64,000 nucleotides of DNA from positions 930,001 through 994,000 of the forward strand of contig JAVFKD010000016.1 of NCBI GenBank assembly GCA_036429605.1, given 5' to 3'. Shown here piece by piece: positions 11,106 to 22,377 of this stretch (position 1 is its first letter; every line of letters begins with the position of its first letter). Position numbers and translations under genes: made by a program. The notes under the pieces are model-generated. The model ran no database searches and was not told the DNA's origin. It saw only the letters and a list, made by a program, of their open reading frames with translations. The DNA is from Cladobotryum mycophilum. Its lineage: Eukaryota > Ascomycota > Sordariomycetes > Hypocreales > Hypocreaceae.

Positions 11106-11835
11106 ATGAAGAGTTTTCAGAACTCATCTACATCTGACAAAATGATGTCCTTTGCCTCAAATCCCATCCAGTCTAGCCCTTGGCGACCATCCGTGTCATC
11201 CCCACTGACATCATCGCCAATTCGTCCAACATCGCCCCAGTCGCCCAGTGACAACAACAGGCAACGCCATCGTCTGATTCAATCTTCTCCTATACAGCCC
11301 ATCAAGTTCAAATATGCATCGCGTCCCTCCAAGCCAAACCCAGTTGTTCGGAGACGAGAAGATGCACAGGAGCAGAGGCGAAAGAACTTCTTACAGAATG
11401 TCCGTCAGAAAGCCGATAACAAGATGTGGCAGCGACGAGATATCGAAGGGCAGGTTAGTGAATGCGCGTATTTCTACTCAACTGCCCAACAGGCTAACAT
11501 TGATATAGTTCTTAAAGACAAATTGGCTAGCAAACGTGGGCCGTCTAACACATGACGCCCCTGACTTCTCCGAAGCCGACATCGAGGATGCCATGGCCTA
11601 CCATCAAGAAACTGTACATTCACAAGACTCGGACGACGCACTCGGAGTGATTAGAGAAGAAGAGGAACTAGATTTTTTGGTCTCTTCCTACGAGCAAGAG
11701 CAAACGGGGACCCCTCAGCAACCACCGTTATTGGAAGACGACGAATACGACGACATTTTCGCAGAGCTGATGTCGCAAGAGCCAACGAGACAGAATCAGC
11801 CATCCTCTTCAAACCAAATGGACATGTCCGACTAG
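11106..11835 (+). CDS. Conserved-looking hypothetical fungal protein, Ser/Pro-rich N-terminus and acidic C-terminus
   Basis: Two exons, 11106-11453 and 11509-11835, separated by a 55-base GT-AG intron; 224 residues. An alternative start is the Met at 11142. Residues 1-80 are Ser/Pro-rich with repeated SSP and SPI motifs, likely disordered and possibly phosphorylated. Residues 80-135 are basic and helical (RRREDAQEQRRKNFLQNVRQ, then WQRRDIEGQFLKTNWLANVG). The C-terminal third is acidic with EEEELDFLVSSYEQ and DDEYDDIFAELMSQE, which resemble short acidic interaction motifs. I do not recognise the family. The splice junction joins a well-composed Gln-Phe boundary and the downstream frame stays open to TAG at 11835, supporting a real gene. 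Confidence 0.7.
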
Positions 11836-12030
11836 AATTTTGCTACGGCATGTTAATCATTGAGCGATGGGTTGTGTGTTTGGAATTAATATTGGCATGT
11901 ATGGAGTTGGGGTCAAGGGTCTTATCACGGGAGTTTGGGTCGGAATATCAAGGCATGCATCAGTTCATGTACTTTGGAATTGCGCGCAATGGGTATAAAT
12001 AAGGATGCGCGACGGCTAGATGCCGAAAAT

Positions 12031-13240
12031 CTACTGCGGATTGCACTGTTCATCCGTACCATTGAAAGCCTCCTGGGCAGATGCCATGTCTCCAACCAAG
12101 TCTGATGGAGGTGATCCTGCTGCTTGCATCTACACTTCTGTCAGTGACGTTATTGAATGAGTAGCCGCATGAAATGCTCACCTTTTGCATTCTATCCACA
12201 ATAAATTCTCGGTCGGCCGCGTTGGAGTCTCCATAAGTAGGCTCATCAAACTTGGACACGATCTCTCCTACAATCTTCTGTTGTTCTAGATATCTCTTCA
12301 GATCTTCCGCCGAGGTAGAGTCTTTGTTCTTGACAAGCCACTCGGGGAACTTGTCGTGGAGCTCCTTCATGGGCTCGTATAGGATCTCTTTGTTAGTGAG
12401 CTGCTCCATCATGCCCATGAGCATCTTGGAAAAGTCCTCTTCGTTGCCGTCTCCGCCGAAATCGCCAGATGACATTTGCTTGAGGATTTCAGCCATGAAG
12501 TCGTCGCTACCGCCAGCAGCAGCCGCAGCGGTGGCCTGTTCGCCAGATGACTGCATGCGCTCCATGGTGCGACGGATGGTCTCTTGAAAGGTCAGGTTTT
12601 CTTCAGCGGTTGGTTCAGCGGTTGGTTCAGCGGGTGATTTCGCAGGTGACTTCGCAGGCGATTTTGCGGCCTTTGGAGTCGATGAAGAGCCCGCTTTAGG
12701 AGGTTTCTCTTCCGCTTCTGGCTCTTCTCCTCCCGCAGCTTCACTCATGTGTTTGAACATGTCCTCAAATTGGCGCTGCATCTCAGGCTGCGATTGTTTA
12801 GTACCATTGTTCCGTAGTCAATAAGGTTATTCCTCCGCTTACAGAGCTTTCCAGTTCGCCTAATAAGCCAGCCATGCCTTCTTGGAGCTGCTTTGCAAAA
12901 TCCTCTTCATTAAATTCCTCGTCCAGCGTGAAAGGATCCTTGGAAGCAGCGGCACCCGACTCGGGTCTGGGTGGTCCCATCACAGGTGCCGGCTTGGGTG
13001 CCGTTGGCTCCAACTTGGCAGCCGAGAAATCTTCAAGCATATCTTGATGTTGAGGTTAGTAAGTATCCTCCGAATCTGAGGTTATTAGACCTTACCATCA
13101 AGATCGTCCAAATCATCCTCGTCTGGATCGGGCACATCTTCCACCTCCACGGGATGACTTATCGCAGCCGCAGCTGTAGTCTGTGGCTTCACATCCTCTT
13201 CCTTTTTGATACCTTCCGTCGCCCCTGGTGTTGGCTCCAT
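12031..13240 (-). CDS. PEX19: Peroxisomal membrane protein import receptor PEX19
   Basis: Exons are 13240-13096, 13042-12843, 12787-12182 and 12129-12031; 349 residues. PEX19 is the cytosolic chaperone and receptor that delivers peroxisomal membrane proteins to PEX3. The acidic N-terminus (DPDEDDLDDLDDMLEDF) contains the expected PEX3-binding helix. The middle has a low-complexity Ala/Pro/Ser stretch with short SPAK and EPTA repeats. The C-terminal domain has the hallmark MMEQLTNKEILYEPMKEL and KFPEWL motifs. The last exon, after a 52-base intron, ends in CNPQ-stop, a CaaX farnesylation motif as in yeast PEX19. That short exon is easily missed, since reading through the intron gives a false C-terminus. 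Confidence 0.95.
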
Positions 13241-14295
13241 GATATCTCGCTTGCGTAGTAAATGAGTTTTATGTTGACAGACCGCACGTGCAAGATGTGA
13301 GAAGTGAGTATGTGCTGAAAAGACAGAGTGGTGGCTGAAATAAATTAGCTGAAATGAGCCTCGAGAATAAGGGAATGGGGGTGATCAATGAGATACCTAA
13401 TCTTCTCAATGTGAAAATAGTTTGTTTTCTGGTAAAAGGTCAATCTTCAAGTCGAGTTCAGTTTAGCATCTCATCCGGTTCTATCATGAGCCGAGGGATT
13501 CGATTGCCCCACGTTGACAACCATCCCCCATCTTGGCTTGCTGGCCTTGCAGGGCCAAAGCTTAGTGAGATTGACGTGTTGGCGGGGTACTTCTCAGGGG
13601 GCTCTGCCACTGCTGCTGCTGCTGCTGCTGCTGCTACTACACTCGCAATAGGAGGCAGTACCTAAGACGTTGAGATGTTGAATACTTTGAGAGATAGTGT
13701 TTATTTAATTTGTAGATGTATACGGAGGATTACCTGTGTATTATAAATCACACCATATACCATATACTGATAAAATATTCTTTTTAATTTCCAATTCCAC
13801 TATTTCTGCAAACTTATCCTCCCACGCTCAACAGATTTCTCGAGCCATCTACAGCGTTCCATTCGCCCTGTCAGGTACAAGTACCTGCTGCACGCAACAA
13901 TTCCGCGCACGGGTGTCCGCCTTGTGCTCCCCTGTCAAAGGGAGACTCGACTTTTCCATCTTCGGTCGCCCCGTTCATGATTAACTTATGTCATATTCAC
14001 TAGGCAGGCAAGGCAAGCATCTTCGCGAGATCCAAGTCATCGTTGCACCGTCGAAATTCACTAGGCAACTCGCGGCGCTATCCGAGACTTTCTTTATATT
14101 TTCTCAGCCTGATAAATCTTTGTCAATAACAACAACAGGCGTTAATCCAACAAAATTTCGATTTTTTTCTTCATATTGATCGTCAACCTCTCTGAACCAT
14201 CACATCTCAGCTCTCGACCCTGCAGCCCGACTTTACAATCTTGCCCATCACTTTCTTTTTTTGGTCTCGAACCGTTACTGATTTTCATCTGCGCA
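13241..14295. other. Divergent promoter region, PEX19 / UBC9
   Basis: 1055 bases between divergent starts. It holds a CTG/TGC microsatellite (13611-13634). A 103-codon ORF over the repeat (13354-13665) has no other coding character. Confidence 0.5.
13611..13634. repeat. (TGC)8 microsatellite
   Basis: Eight uninterrupted TGC units between divergent genes. If read in the plus frame it would be a polyalanine tract, but no gene is supported there. Confidence 0.9.
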
Positions 14296-14961
14296 ATGAG
14301 TCTGTGCCAGAATAGATTGCAGGAGGAGAGGTGAGCCGTGCATAATGATATGTCTGATGCAAGCTTCTTGAAGCACTGACACATGGCAGGAAGCAATGGC
14401 GGCGTGATCATCCATTCGGCTTCTTTGCGAAGCCTGCGAGGACAAAGGAAGGCGTCCTTGATCTGAAGAACTGGGAGTGCGGTATCCCGGGAAAGGAGAA
14501 TACCATCTGGGCTGGAGGGTTGTTCAAGCTCAACATTGTGTTTCCTGATGGTGAGTTTTTCGAGTGTGTGGCCTGACGGGGCCAAGAAGTTGGGCCGTAC
14601 TGATTTTGACGTTCCAGAATATCCCACAAAGCCACCCAAGTGTGAGTATCCGCGGTTCCCATGAAACGCCATCGCCAAGGCATAATAAATATTGATGATT
14701 ATTACAGGCAAATTCGTCCCTCCGCTGTTTCACCCCAACGTCTATCCTTCCGGCACCGTCTGCCTGTCGATTCTCAACGAGGAGGAAGCATGGAAGCCCG
14801 CCATTACAGTCAAGCAAATTTTAATCGGTATTCAAGATCTGCTCAACGATCCCAACCCCGAATCGCCTGCCCAAGCCGAAGCGTACAACCTGTTTAAGCG
14901 AGACCGAGCCGAGTACGAGAAGCGAATTCGCCGTGTAGTTCGTGAGAACCCGGCTCCTTAA
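14296..14961 (+). CDS. UBC9: SUMO-conjugating enzyme E2 UBC9
   Basis: Exons are 14296-14330, 14390-14550, 14618-14641 and 14708-14961; exactly 157 residues, the usual UBC9 length. UBC9 accepts SUMO from the E1 and transfers it to lysines of targets, mainly in the nucleus. The protein starts MSLCQNRLQEERKQWRRDHP. It has the E2 HPN motif (HPNVYPSGTVCLSIL) with the active-site Cys in TVCL, and the UBC9 insert EEEAWKPAITVKQIL. Exon 3 is only 24 bases (encoding EYPTKPPK plus part of Cys) and is flanked by clean GT-AG signals, so automated models may skip it. The first-exon ATG is the only one giving the family N-terminus. PEX19 lies divergently upstream. Confidence 0.96.
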
Positions 14962-15947
14962 AGTGCACGAAAGGCAATGGTGGGATTGGGTTACGAGACG
15001 GAAATATCTATGCTGAGAAGATCTGGCCACGGCGTTGGGGGAACAATAATACCAGGGCAAATGATTTTTTACCATGTTGCTGAAGATGCAGGCAGGCGGC
15101 CATTGCGAGGGAGAATGAATGCTATTACGCGATGGTGCCTTACTAGTATCATCATTAGAAGGTAGGTTAGTCGTGTTGCGTTCCATCCATTCCGGAACTG
15201 CTAGGAAAGGCTTAATTCTGCCCTTGATACCACCTGAGAACTAGCCTCCTGGGTTGTTGGACATGGGTTCCGTTATTATTTTGACATTTATTTCCTTACA
15301 CCGTAGAGCGAAGTTGGGCATGCATCATCATATCAGCCTGTAGTCAGACGAGTCTTGACCTACACTTTTAACCATTGACCGCCTGCATGTGACGCTTTGG
15401 GGTAATAATCTGGGGTAGCATTGGAATTGATTAAAGCCACGAAATCTCGGTGCATTAGAATACTCTGTTCTACTATGGATGACAGATAACCACAGGTACG
15501 GGTAGCTTTCCAAACACGGTGTTCACAGTCATCATCCTTGACCAGGCTGTGACCAAAAGAGCAGGTTGGGCAGGACAAAGCGTCCTTATCAGCAGTTGTT
15601 CACAATAGATAATAGAGGTTAGGTCAAGCAATGACGAGCTTGGGAGAGCCAGCACCAATAGCGTTACAGGAAATGCACCTGGGTAAGCCGAAGTCGGCCG
15701 TTTTCAGCTTCTTTAGTCGCTGCAAATTGGCCTCTATTGATAGCGTCGGCTCGTCGCAAGAGTCATGGCATACCTAGTAGGTAGCATGGTATAGGTTTCT
15801 CCATAATAGCAATCAAAGTTCCTTTGTTCTGGCCGGTTTTCTCCCTCCCTTTCAATTCCTTCTTCTTCCTTTACACATTATTTACAGGAACAGCTTCGAA
15901 TCTTCGTCTTTCCTCCGAGCAGGATATTATAGAGAATAGTCGAAATC
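14962..15947. other. Intergenic, UBC9 3' end to asparagine synthetase promoter
   Basis: 986 bases. The last about 120 bases are pyrimidine-rich, as expected upstream of a highly transcribed fungal gene. No gene was seen; minus-strand ORFs at 15328-15658 lack coding character. Confidence 0.5.
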
Positions 15948-18250
15948 ATGTGTGGCATATTTGCTTGTCATTGGTATGTTGAGTCTCTTCCCCCAACTTA
16001 TCGCGCGTTTGGAGGGGCATTTTCACCCCGCCATGTGTCTCATACAGAATCTCGATTATCATGGGGATCGCCATACTGACTTGAATCTAGTCACCCCGAT
16101 GTTCAAAAATTTAAGCCAACAGCGCTTAAGCTTGCGAAGCAGTATGTATATCCTGGTATTCGAGATTGATCGCCAATTGACACTGGAATCGCAGGATTCG
16201 GCATCGTGGACCTGATTGGAGTACGTCCTGAGTCACAAGCTTCCCAGACGCCAGGCAAATACTAACATGTGGTCCCGCAGGTGGAAACGTCATTTCCAAC
16301 AACACAAGTAGGTCAATTGGCTATAGATACTTTCAATTACACTCTAACAAATCCTCCTCCAGTCCTTTGTCATGAGCGTCTAAGTATTGTTGGTGTTGGT
16401 AAGCGTCCCCAGCTGTCCCCAACTTGCGCAATTGCTAACACAAGGACAGAGTCGGGTGCCCAGCCCCTGACCAATGCCGACGACACCATCATCCTTGCCG
16501 TCAACGGTGAAATTTACAATCACCGCAAGCTCCGAAAACACCTCAACGAGCCTTACCATTTCAAGACGACATCTGACTGCGAAGTCATTATTCCCTTGGT
16601 GTGTTTGAATGCCCCTCCAACAATGGCACAGTGATAACTAACACTAGCGCTTCAAGTACATGGAACATGATATCGATGCTCCCAGTCATCTTGATGGTAT
16701 GTTCTCTTTTGTCCTATACGACAAGAAGCAGGACCGAACCATCGCCGCACGAGACCCGATCGGCATCACAACATTCTACCAAGGATGGTCATGGAAAGAG
16801 CCGGGTGCTGTCTACTTTGCCTCAGAGCTCAAGTGTCTGTACCAAGTTTGCGACAAGATCGTAGCCTTCCCTCCTGGCCATGTCTTTGACTCAAAAACTG
16901 GCGAGACGACACGATACTTCAAGCCGACTTGGTGGGACCCGGCTAGGGTGCCCTCCACTCCGATTGACTACAAGGCTATCCGCCACGCACTTGAGAAGTC
17001 TGTTCGAAAGCGTCTCATGGCAGAAGTGCCTTATGGCGTTCTTCTTTCCGGTGGCTTGGATTCCAGCTTGGTTGCTGCCATCGCACAGAGAGAAACCCTC
17101 AGGCTGAAAAGAGAGGCCTTGGAAGCCAACGGCAGAAGTCCCGGCGAGCCCAACACCGATATTGGAGAGGGGTTGGTTGGTCTCGACGACGAGAATCACC
17201 TATCTACTGTCACCTACCTTCCTCAGCTCAACTCTTTCTCAATCGGTCTACCCGGATCCCCAGATAACGTGGCTGCTTTGGAGGCTGCCAAGTTCCTGGG
17301 CACCAAGCACCACGTCATGACTTTTACCATCGACGACGGCCTCAACGCTCTCTCCGATGTCATCTACCACTTGGAAACATACGATGTCACCACTATTCGA
17401 GCCTCAACACCAATGTTCTTGTTGTCGCGTAAGATCAAGGCCATGGGTGTCAAGATGGTATTGAGTGGTGAAGGGAGCGACGAAATCTTTGGCGGTTACC
17501 TCTACTTCCATGCTGCCCCTGACAAGACGGCATTCCACGAGGAAACCGTCCGCCGTGTCAAGAACTTGCACCTTGCAGACTGCCTGCGTGCTAACAAGTC
17601 TACATCGGCTTGGGGACTTGAAGCCCGAGTACCCTTTTTGGACAAGGAGGTGAGTCACTTGTTTTCTTGGTGACAATGATTAGGAAACATGCTAATATAG
17701 AATTAGTTCCTCGAAGTAGCCATGAACATTGATCCGCAAGAGAAGATGATCAACAAGGAGAGGATGGAAAAGTATATTCTCCGAAAAGCCTTTGATACAT
17801 CCGACGAGCCCGGCGCAGAGCCTTATTTGCCCAAGTCGATTCTGTGGAGACAAAAGGAGCAGTTCTCTGATGGTGTCGGATACGGTTGGATTGACGCTCT
17901 CAAGGACAATGCTGAGCTTCACGTAACGGACGAGATGCTGAAGCACCCCAAGGCAGAATGGGGCACCGACATTCCAGACACCAAAGAAGCGTAGGTTTTG
18001 CGGTAACGGCATCATATGACATGAAGACAACGCTGACATTGCAACAGTTACTGGTATCGCTTGATGTTTGACGAGCACTTTCCTCCCCGCTGTGCCTCGA
18101 CTGTCGAGCGCTGGGCACCAACATGGTCCAAACAGACTGACCCCAGTGGCAGGTGAGTACTCATAATAAAGTAAGAAATGAGTGACTGATGACTGATATT
18201 ATTGCAGAGCTATCGCCACACACGTTGCAAAGTATGAGAACGCTGCTTGA
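15948..18250 (+). CDS. Asparagine synthetase (glutamine-hydrolysing)
   Basis: Ten exons: 15948-15973, 16091-16141, 16195-16220, 16281-16307, 16363-16398, 16450-16598, 16648-17649, 17707-17990, 18048-18152 and 18208-18250. These sum to 582 residues. The enzyme makes asparagine from aspartate, ATP and glutamine in the cytosol. The N-terminal glutaminase begins MCGIF, with Cys2 as nucleophile after Met removal, followed by IRHRGPDWSG and VNGEIYNHRKLR. The synthetase half has the PP-loop SGGLDSSLVAAI and LSGEGSDEIFGGY. The five short 5' exons (26-51 bases) are each supported by conserved protein sequence across the junctions. There are no frameshifts. Amino-acid starvation control is likely for this family but no site was identified. 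Confidence 0.96.
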
Positions 18251-19331
18251 AGAGAAGTGAAAAATGTGATACCCTATGGCGGGAACATTGTCCAATATTC
18301 TGCTTTAGATGCTTCACAATATGGTAGTTAGGAGGCGTCTTGGGACTTGGATATTATACAGGTAGATTTGCAAATTGATAGGAAAATTAGGACAGCTTCC
18401 TTTGGAGTAGCCACCCGTGAGATTCCGTGTCTTGGTGAATGATGAGAGGGGGAGCCGCCATTGCGCAATTGGTTGAACTTGGTTGTCTCAAGTTGAAGCC
18501 ATGTAAGTGGGAACGCTGAACTTGAAGCAAGACAACGGAGACTTCCTCTTGTCACACAAGCGCCAGAGATTGAGTCACTTGACGATGGTGCCGGGTTGGG
18601 TAGCGTTTTATTCGTTTGGTTCTGTTTTAGGCCGTCGTTCTTTGACCGCGGGATACGTGGGGACTAAGCGTCCATTTTGTTGAATCCATCGCACTCCATT
18701 TACCCCGTACACTCGTGCACATGCTAGTGGTGGACTAATGTGTGGTGCTGGAGCGACGACGCTGGCCATTATTTACACTTTCCAATGTAAATAAACACTT
18801 GGCAAAGGCAGAGACAGAGACAAAGGCATTGTCAACCTGTCAAAGCATGCGGCTTGCCTTAATTGAGGATGACGCGCTGAGGTGCATCTATGGATGTCTT
18901 TCAGTGGAGGAGTTCGCTGTAAGCCATGCCACCAATGTAAGCCAGAGTGCTGCTGGTGCTGTCGCCGCAAACTGCTCCCCCCACGTGGACATGGTTTATG
19001 GCCCAATTGGGTTTAGACGTGTGAGTTCCAGTCGCCCGGCCCGACATCAGCCGACGCTGGAAGTTCCCCAACAGCCCTCCCGGCCTTGATCGGTACGTAC
19101 CTACTGTAACTGGGCCCTTGGGGGTTGTCTTGGCCTTGCCTTGGTGCGTCAGTAAATGAGGTGACCAATTGACTGCGGGCAATCAAAACATTTTCTCGCT
19201 CGCTCGCGGAATCTCTCAACCACCACCACCACCAACACACCGCAATACAATCTCAACCATTCTCTCTTCTCTGCTTCTTTGAGCTCAATCTCTTGTCTCT
19301 TTCATCCTTCAACTCTCCAAAATCGCCCAAG
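18251..19331. other. Intergenic, asparagine synthetase to VDAC promoter
   Basis: 1081 bases. CAC-rich and CT-rich stretches (19210-19330) precede the porin start, typical of strong fungal promoters and leaders. No additional gene was seen. Confidence 0.5.
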
Positions 19332-20654
19332 ATGTCTATCCCCGCCTTCACTGACATTGCCAAGCCGGCCAACGATGTATGCGCTTCCTTTCCCCGCGGT
19401 CTTTTTTTCTCTCTCTCGCTCTCTCTTCGTCGCTTGCTTGCTTTCCATATGTCCCTCGGCTATGCTTGAAAGCTTTCGACAACTCTCTGTTCCCCATTGC
19501 GAATGCTAACTCTATTCCTTTGTATAGCTCCTCAACAAGGATTTCTACCACCTTTCTGCCACCACCTTCGAGTTCAAGGACACTGCTCCCAATGGTGTCG
19601 CTTTCAAGGTGACTGGCAAGTCCAGCCACGAGAAGGCCACCTCTGCCGCTGTAAGTTCCACAACCTGAATCCACAGTCGCGCGCGCAATTAAGGTCTCAA
19701 TACTGACATGGCAATTGCCCTTTACAGTTTGAGGGAAAATACACCGACAAGCCTACTGGTATTACACCCCGTTAAAGATTATACCCGTCATTCGCGTTTC
19801 CCAGACCCCATTGTCGATCTTCCCCCCGCGATACTGCTCAAATTTCACACCCGCCCCTCAGCTTGCTAACAACCCACCCCCCATCACAGGCCTGACCCTC
19901 ACCCAGACCTGGAACACTGCCAACGCTCTCGACACCAAGATTGAGGTCAACGACTCTCTTGCCAAGGGCCTCAAGCTTGAGGGTCTCTTCACTTTCCTCC
20001 CCGCCACTGCTGCCAAGGGTGCCAAGTTCAACCTGCACTTCAAGCAGCCTGCTCTGCACACCCGTGCCTTCTTCGACCTCCTCAAGGGCCCTACTGCCAA
20101 CGTCGATGCCGTTGTCGGTTCCGAGGGTTTCCTTGCCGGTGCTAGCGCTGGCTACGATGTCAACAAGGCTGCCTTGACCGGCTACAGCGCTGCTGTCGGC
20201 TACGCTGCTCCCCAGTACAGCGCTGCCATCACCGCCACCAACAACCTCAGCGTCTTCGCTGCTTCTTACTACCACAAGGTCAACAGCCAGGTTGAGGCTG
20301 GTGCCAAGGCCACCTGGGACTCCAAGACCAGCAACACCGTTGGTCTTGAGGTTGCCAGCAAGTACCGCATTGACCCTGTCTCTTTCGCCAAGGTCAGTAC
20401 CACTAAATGCATATGATGAGAATTCCTTTCTAACTGATGTTCTACACTATAGGTCAAGATCAACGACCGCGGTATTGCTGCCGTCGCCTACAACGTCCTC
20501 CTCCGCCAGGGTGTTACCCTGGGTCTCGGTGGCTCTTTCGACACCCAGAAGATTGACCAGGCCACCCACAAGGTAAGACACTTGGAACAAGCTTATCTGA
20601 TCCTACTTACTGACTATGCGACAGCTCGGTGCCAGCATCACCTTCGAGGGTTAA
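19332..20654 (+). CDS. Mitochondrial outer-membrane porin (VDAC)
   Basis: Six exons: 19332-19376, 19528-19650, 19728-19758, 19890-20392, 20453-20572 and 20625-20654; 283 residues, the usual VDAC length. It forms the outer-membrane beta-barrel channel for metabolites and ATP/ADP. The N-terminus MSIPAFTDIAKPANDLLNKDF is the amphipathic voltage-sensor helix. Alternating hydrophobic strands follow, with eukaryotic-porin elements such as LTQTWNTANALDTKIE and YNVLLRQGVTLGLGGSFDT, ending LGASITFEG. Exon 3 is 31 bases (FEGKYTDKPT) between introns of 77 and 131 bases. Codon choice is strongly biased to C-ending codons, fitting high expression. Confidence 0.95.
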
Positions 20655-20947
20655 GAAATTTTTCCGATATGTAACTCTAGCTACCCACACATATAGCTAG
20701 ATATCCCTCCGATAGCTGCTCTCCCCCAGCTTTTTGTATCTAATTAGAGCCTAAAAAGAGCGGTGGTCTCACGAGATTTATGGTAGATTGCCGGACAACA
20801 AAAATCTTAAAGAGTTTTGTAACCAAAACAAGCCGTATAGAAGCGCTCCGTACTCCGTAATTTACATGTGAATCCGTGGCAACCCAGCAGCTCCATCCAT
20901 CTACCTGTAGCAGAAAATTCTAACAAATCGTAACATCTAATTCTTGA

Positions 20948-21994
20948 CTAATTGTCATCCTTCTTTTTCCCCAGGCGCATAAGTTGCAGATATACAGCCG
21001 GCGCCAAAAATGTTGCGGCTAGTATCCCCGCCACGATGAAGAAGTGCCCCGCCAAACTCGTCTGCGGCTCAAATTCCATGTCATCGTCGCCCACAGCTCG
21101 TCTCTCCCTGCGCCAACGCCGCGAATCTTCCCGCCGATGTGTTCGCGCATGGCCCGTCTTGTCGAAGTGGTGAACCTCCTCGTGCTGGTGGTGAAAGGGG
21201 TCGCTTCCGGGACCCATGCCGCCGTAGTGTGAGGAAGAGGATTGGCCCGTGTGAGCTTCGTGGGCGCTGGCCCAGGGGTTTGCGCCGGAAGAAGAGGAAG
21301 AAGAGGAAGAAGAGGAGGAGGAGGATGTGCCGGTGGAATCTTCGTGGGCTTTGCGTCGTTTATCGGCGTTGGGACCCCAGCCGCCGGAGCGGTAGAAGCT
21401 TGGGGGTGGACCACGGAAGGTTCCTTTTCGACGGCTCAGGCCGGATGGCGCCCTGCCGCCGGCGGGGTTTGTGCTGTGATAGGAACCATGGTGGTGAGGG
21501 TGAGGGTGGGGGTGAAGGTGGTGAGGATGCTGCAGGCGCAAGACGTCGCGGTCGTAGGCTGCGCGGCGGGAGGGGTCGGATAGGATGGTGTAGGACTCGG
21601 AGAGGAGGGAGAAGGTGGACGAGGCGTTTGGGTCGGAGGGGTTGGCGTCTGGGTGGTGGGTTTTGGAGAGGGCGTAGAAGGATCTTTGTAATGGGATATG
21701 CGTTAGCGAGGGTGCTGATGTTTCGATTGAGAGGTTGAGAAGAAGAAGGAGGAAGTGGAGGGGGACGGAAGCGCACTTTTTTATTTCGGCGGGGGAGGCA
21801 TTGGTGTGGATGTTGAGGCGCTCATAGTGATTCTTTGATTCGGCGTTGGCGAGCAGCGAGGGTATCGAGGTATGAAAGCATCGGCGAGGGAGAAGACGAT
21901 GAGCCGCCGAAGGTGTCGTCGTCACCTTTGAGCATGTAAGGAGGATTGGAGACGGGGCGATGAGGGCGGCGGCGCGGGGGAGACGGAAGGGCAT
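20948..21994 (-). CDS. Mitochondrial-type J-domain (DnaJ/HSP40) protein with C-terminal membrane segment
   Basis: Exons are 21994-21777 and 21683-20948; 317 residues. The N-terminal about 50 residues are basic and Ser/Thr-rich with RRCFHTS, a likely mitochondrial presequence and cleavage region. The J domain follows (NHYERLNIHTNASPAEIKKSF) and contains the diagnostic HPD (KTHHPDAN) that stimulates HSP70 ATPase. After it come a His-rich stretch, a run of 13 Ser, Gly/Arg-rich linkers and one hydrophobic segment near the C-terminus (FFIVAGILAATFLAPAVYL), which suggests inner-membrane anchoring. The 93-base intron interrupts the J domain just before the HPD loop. Reading through it leaves an open frame, so models without the intron would insert a spurious segment. 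Confidence 0.88.
   Translation of the reverse strand: MPFRLPRAAALIAPSPILLTCSKVTTTPSAAHRLLPRRCFHTSIPSLLANAESKNHYERLNIHTNASPAEIKKCASVPLHFLLLLLNLSIETSAPSLTHIPLQRSFYALSKTHHPDANPSDPNASSTFSLLSESYTILSDPSRRAAYDRDVLRLQHPHHLHPHPHPHHHGSYHSTNPAGGRAPSGLSRRKGTFRGPPPSFYRSGGWGPNADKRRKAHEDSTGTSSSSSSSSSSSSSGANPWASAHEAHTGQSSSSHYGGMGPGSDPFHHQHEEVHHFDKTGHARTHRREDSRRWRRERRAVGDDDMEFEPQTSLAGHFFIVAGILAATFLAPAVYLQLMRLGKKKDDN
21288..21324. repeat. Purine-rich GAA/GAG microsatellite encoding polyserine
   Basis: Imperfect GAAGAAGAG repeats, read on the minus strand as a Ser run in the J-domain protein. Confidence 0.85.
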
Positions 21995-22377
21995 GCCTCG
22001 AGTGTCCTCATCACGGAGAGAATATGTGATGTTGAATGTTGGAAAGAGAGGGCGGGAAAGAGGGAGGAATTGATTTATTTGGAGGGTCGGCTAAGAAAAG
22101 CCGACGTAATCGAAAGACTTGGATGGGTTTGGGGGAGGTGACGGAATTGAATTGATATGCAGATGGTGGGGTACATGAAGATATCGGGGTGTTCCGGATC
22201 AACTCCTTGATTAACGTAGATTTAGATATTCAAGTTCTTTAATATGCGTCAAATGGCTAATATACATACAAATACCCATGATATCATGATGAACGGACTT
22301 TTAAAAAATCAAAAATCTGCCGCTCTTTATTCAAGAAAACAAAAAAGGAGATCTCAGCTCTACTTCTTCTAAAGCTT
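21995..22377. other. Intergenic between J-protein start and mannosidase 3' end
   Basis: 383 bases. No gene or notable element was seen. Confidence 0.5.

Noticed and set aside
13354..13665. 103-codon ORF with polyalanine
   Set aside because: Coding look comes only from the TGC microsatellite. No family or splice support.
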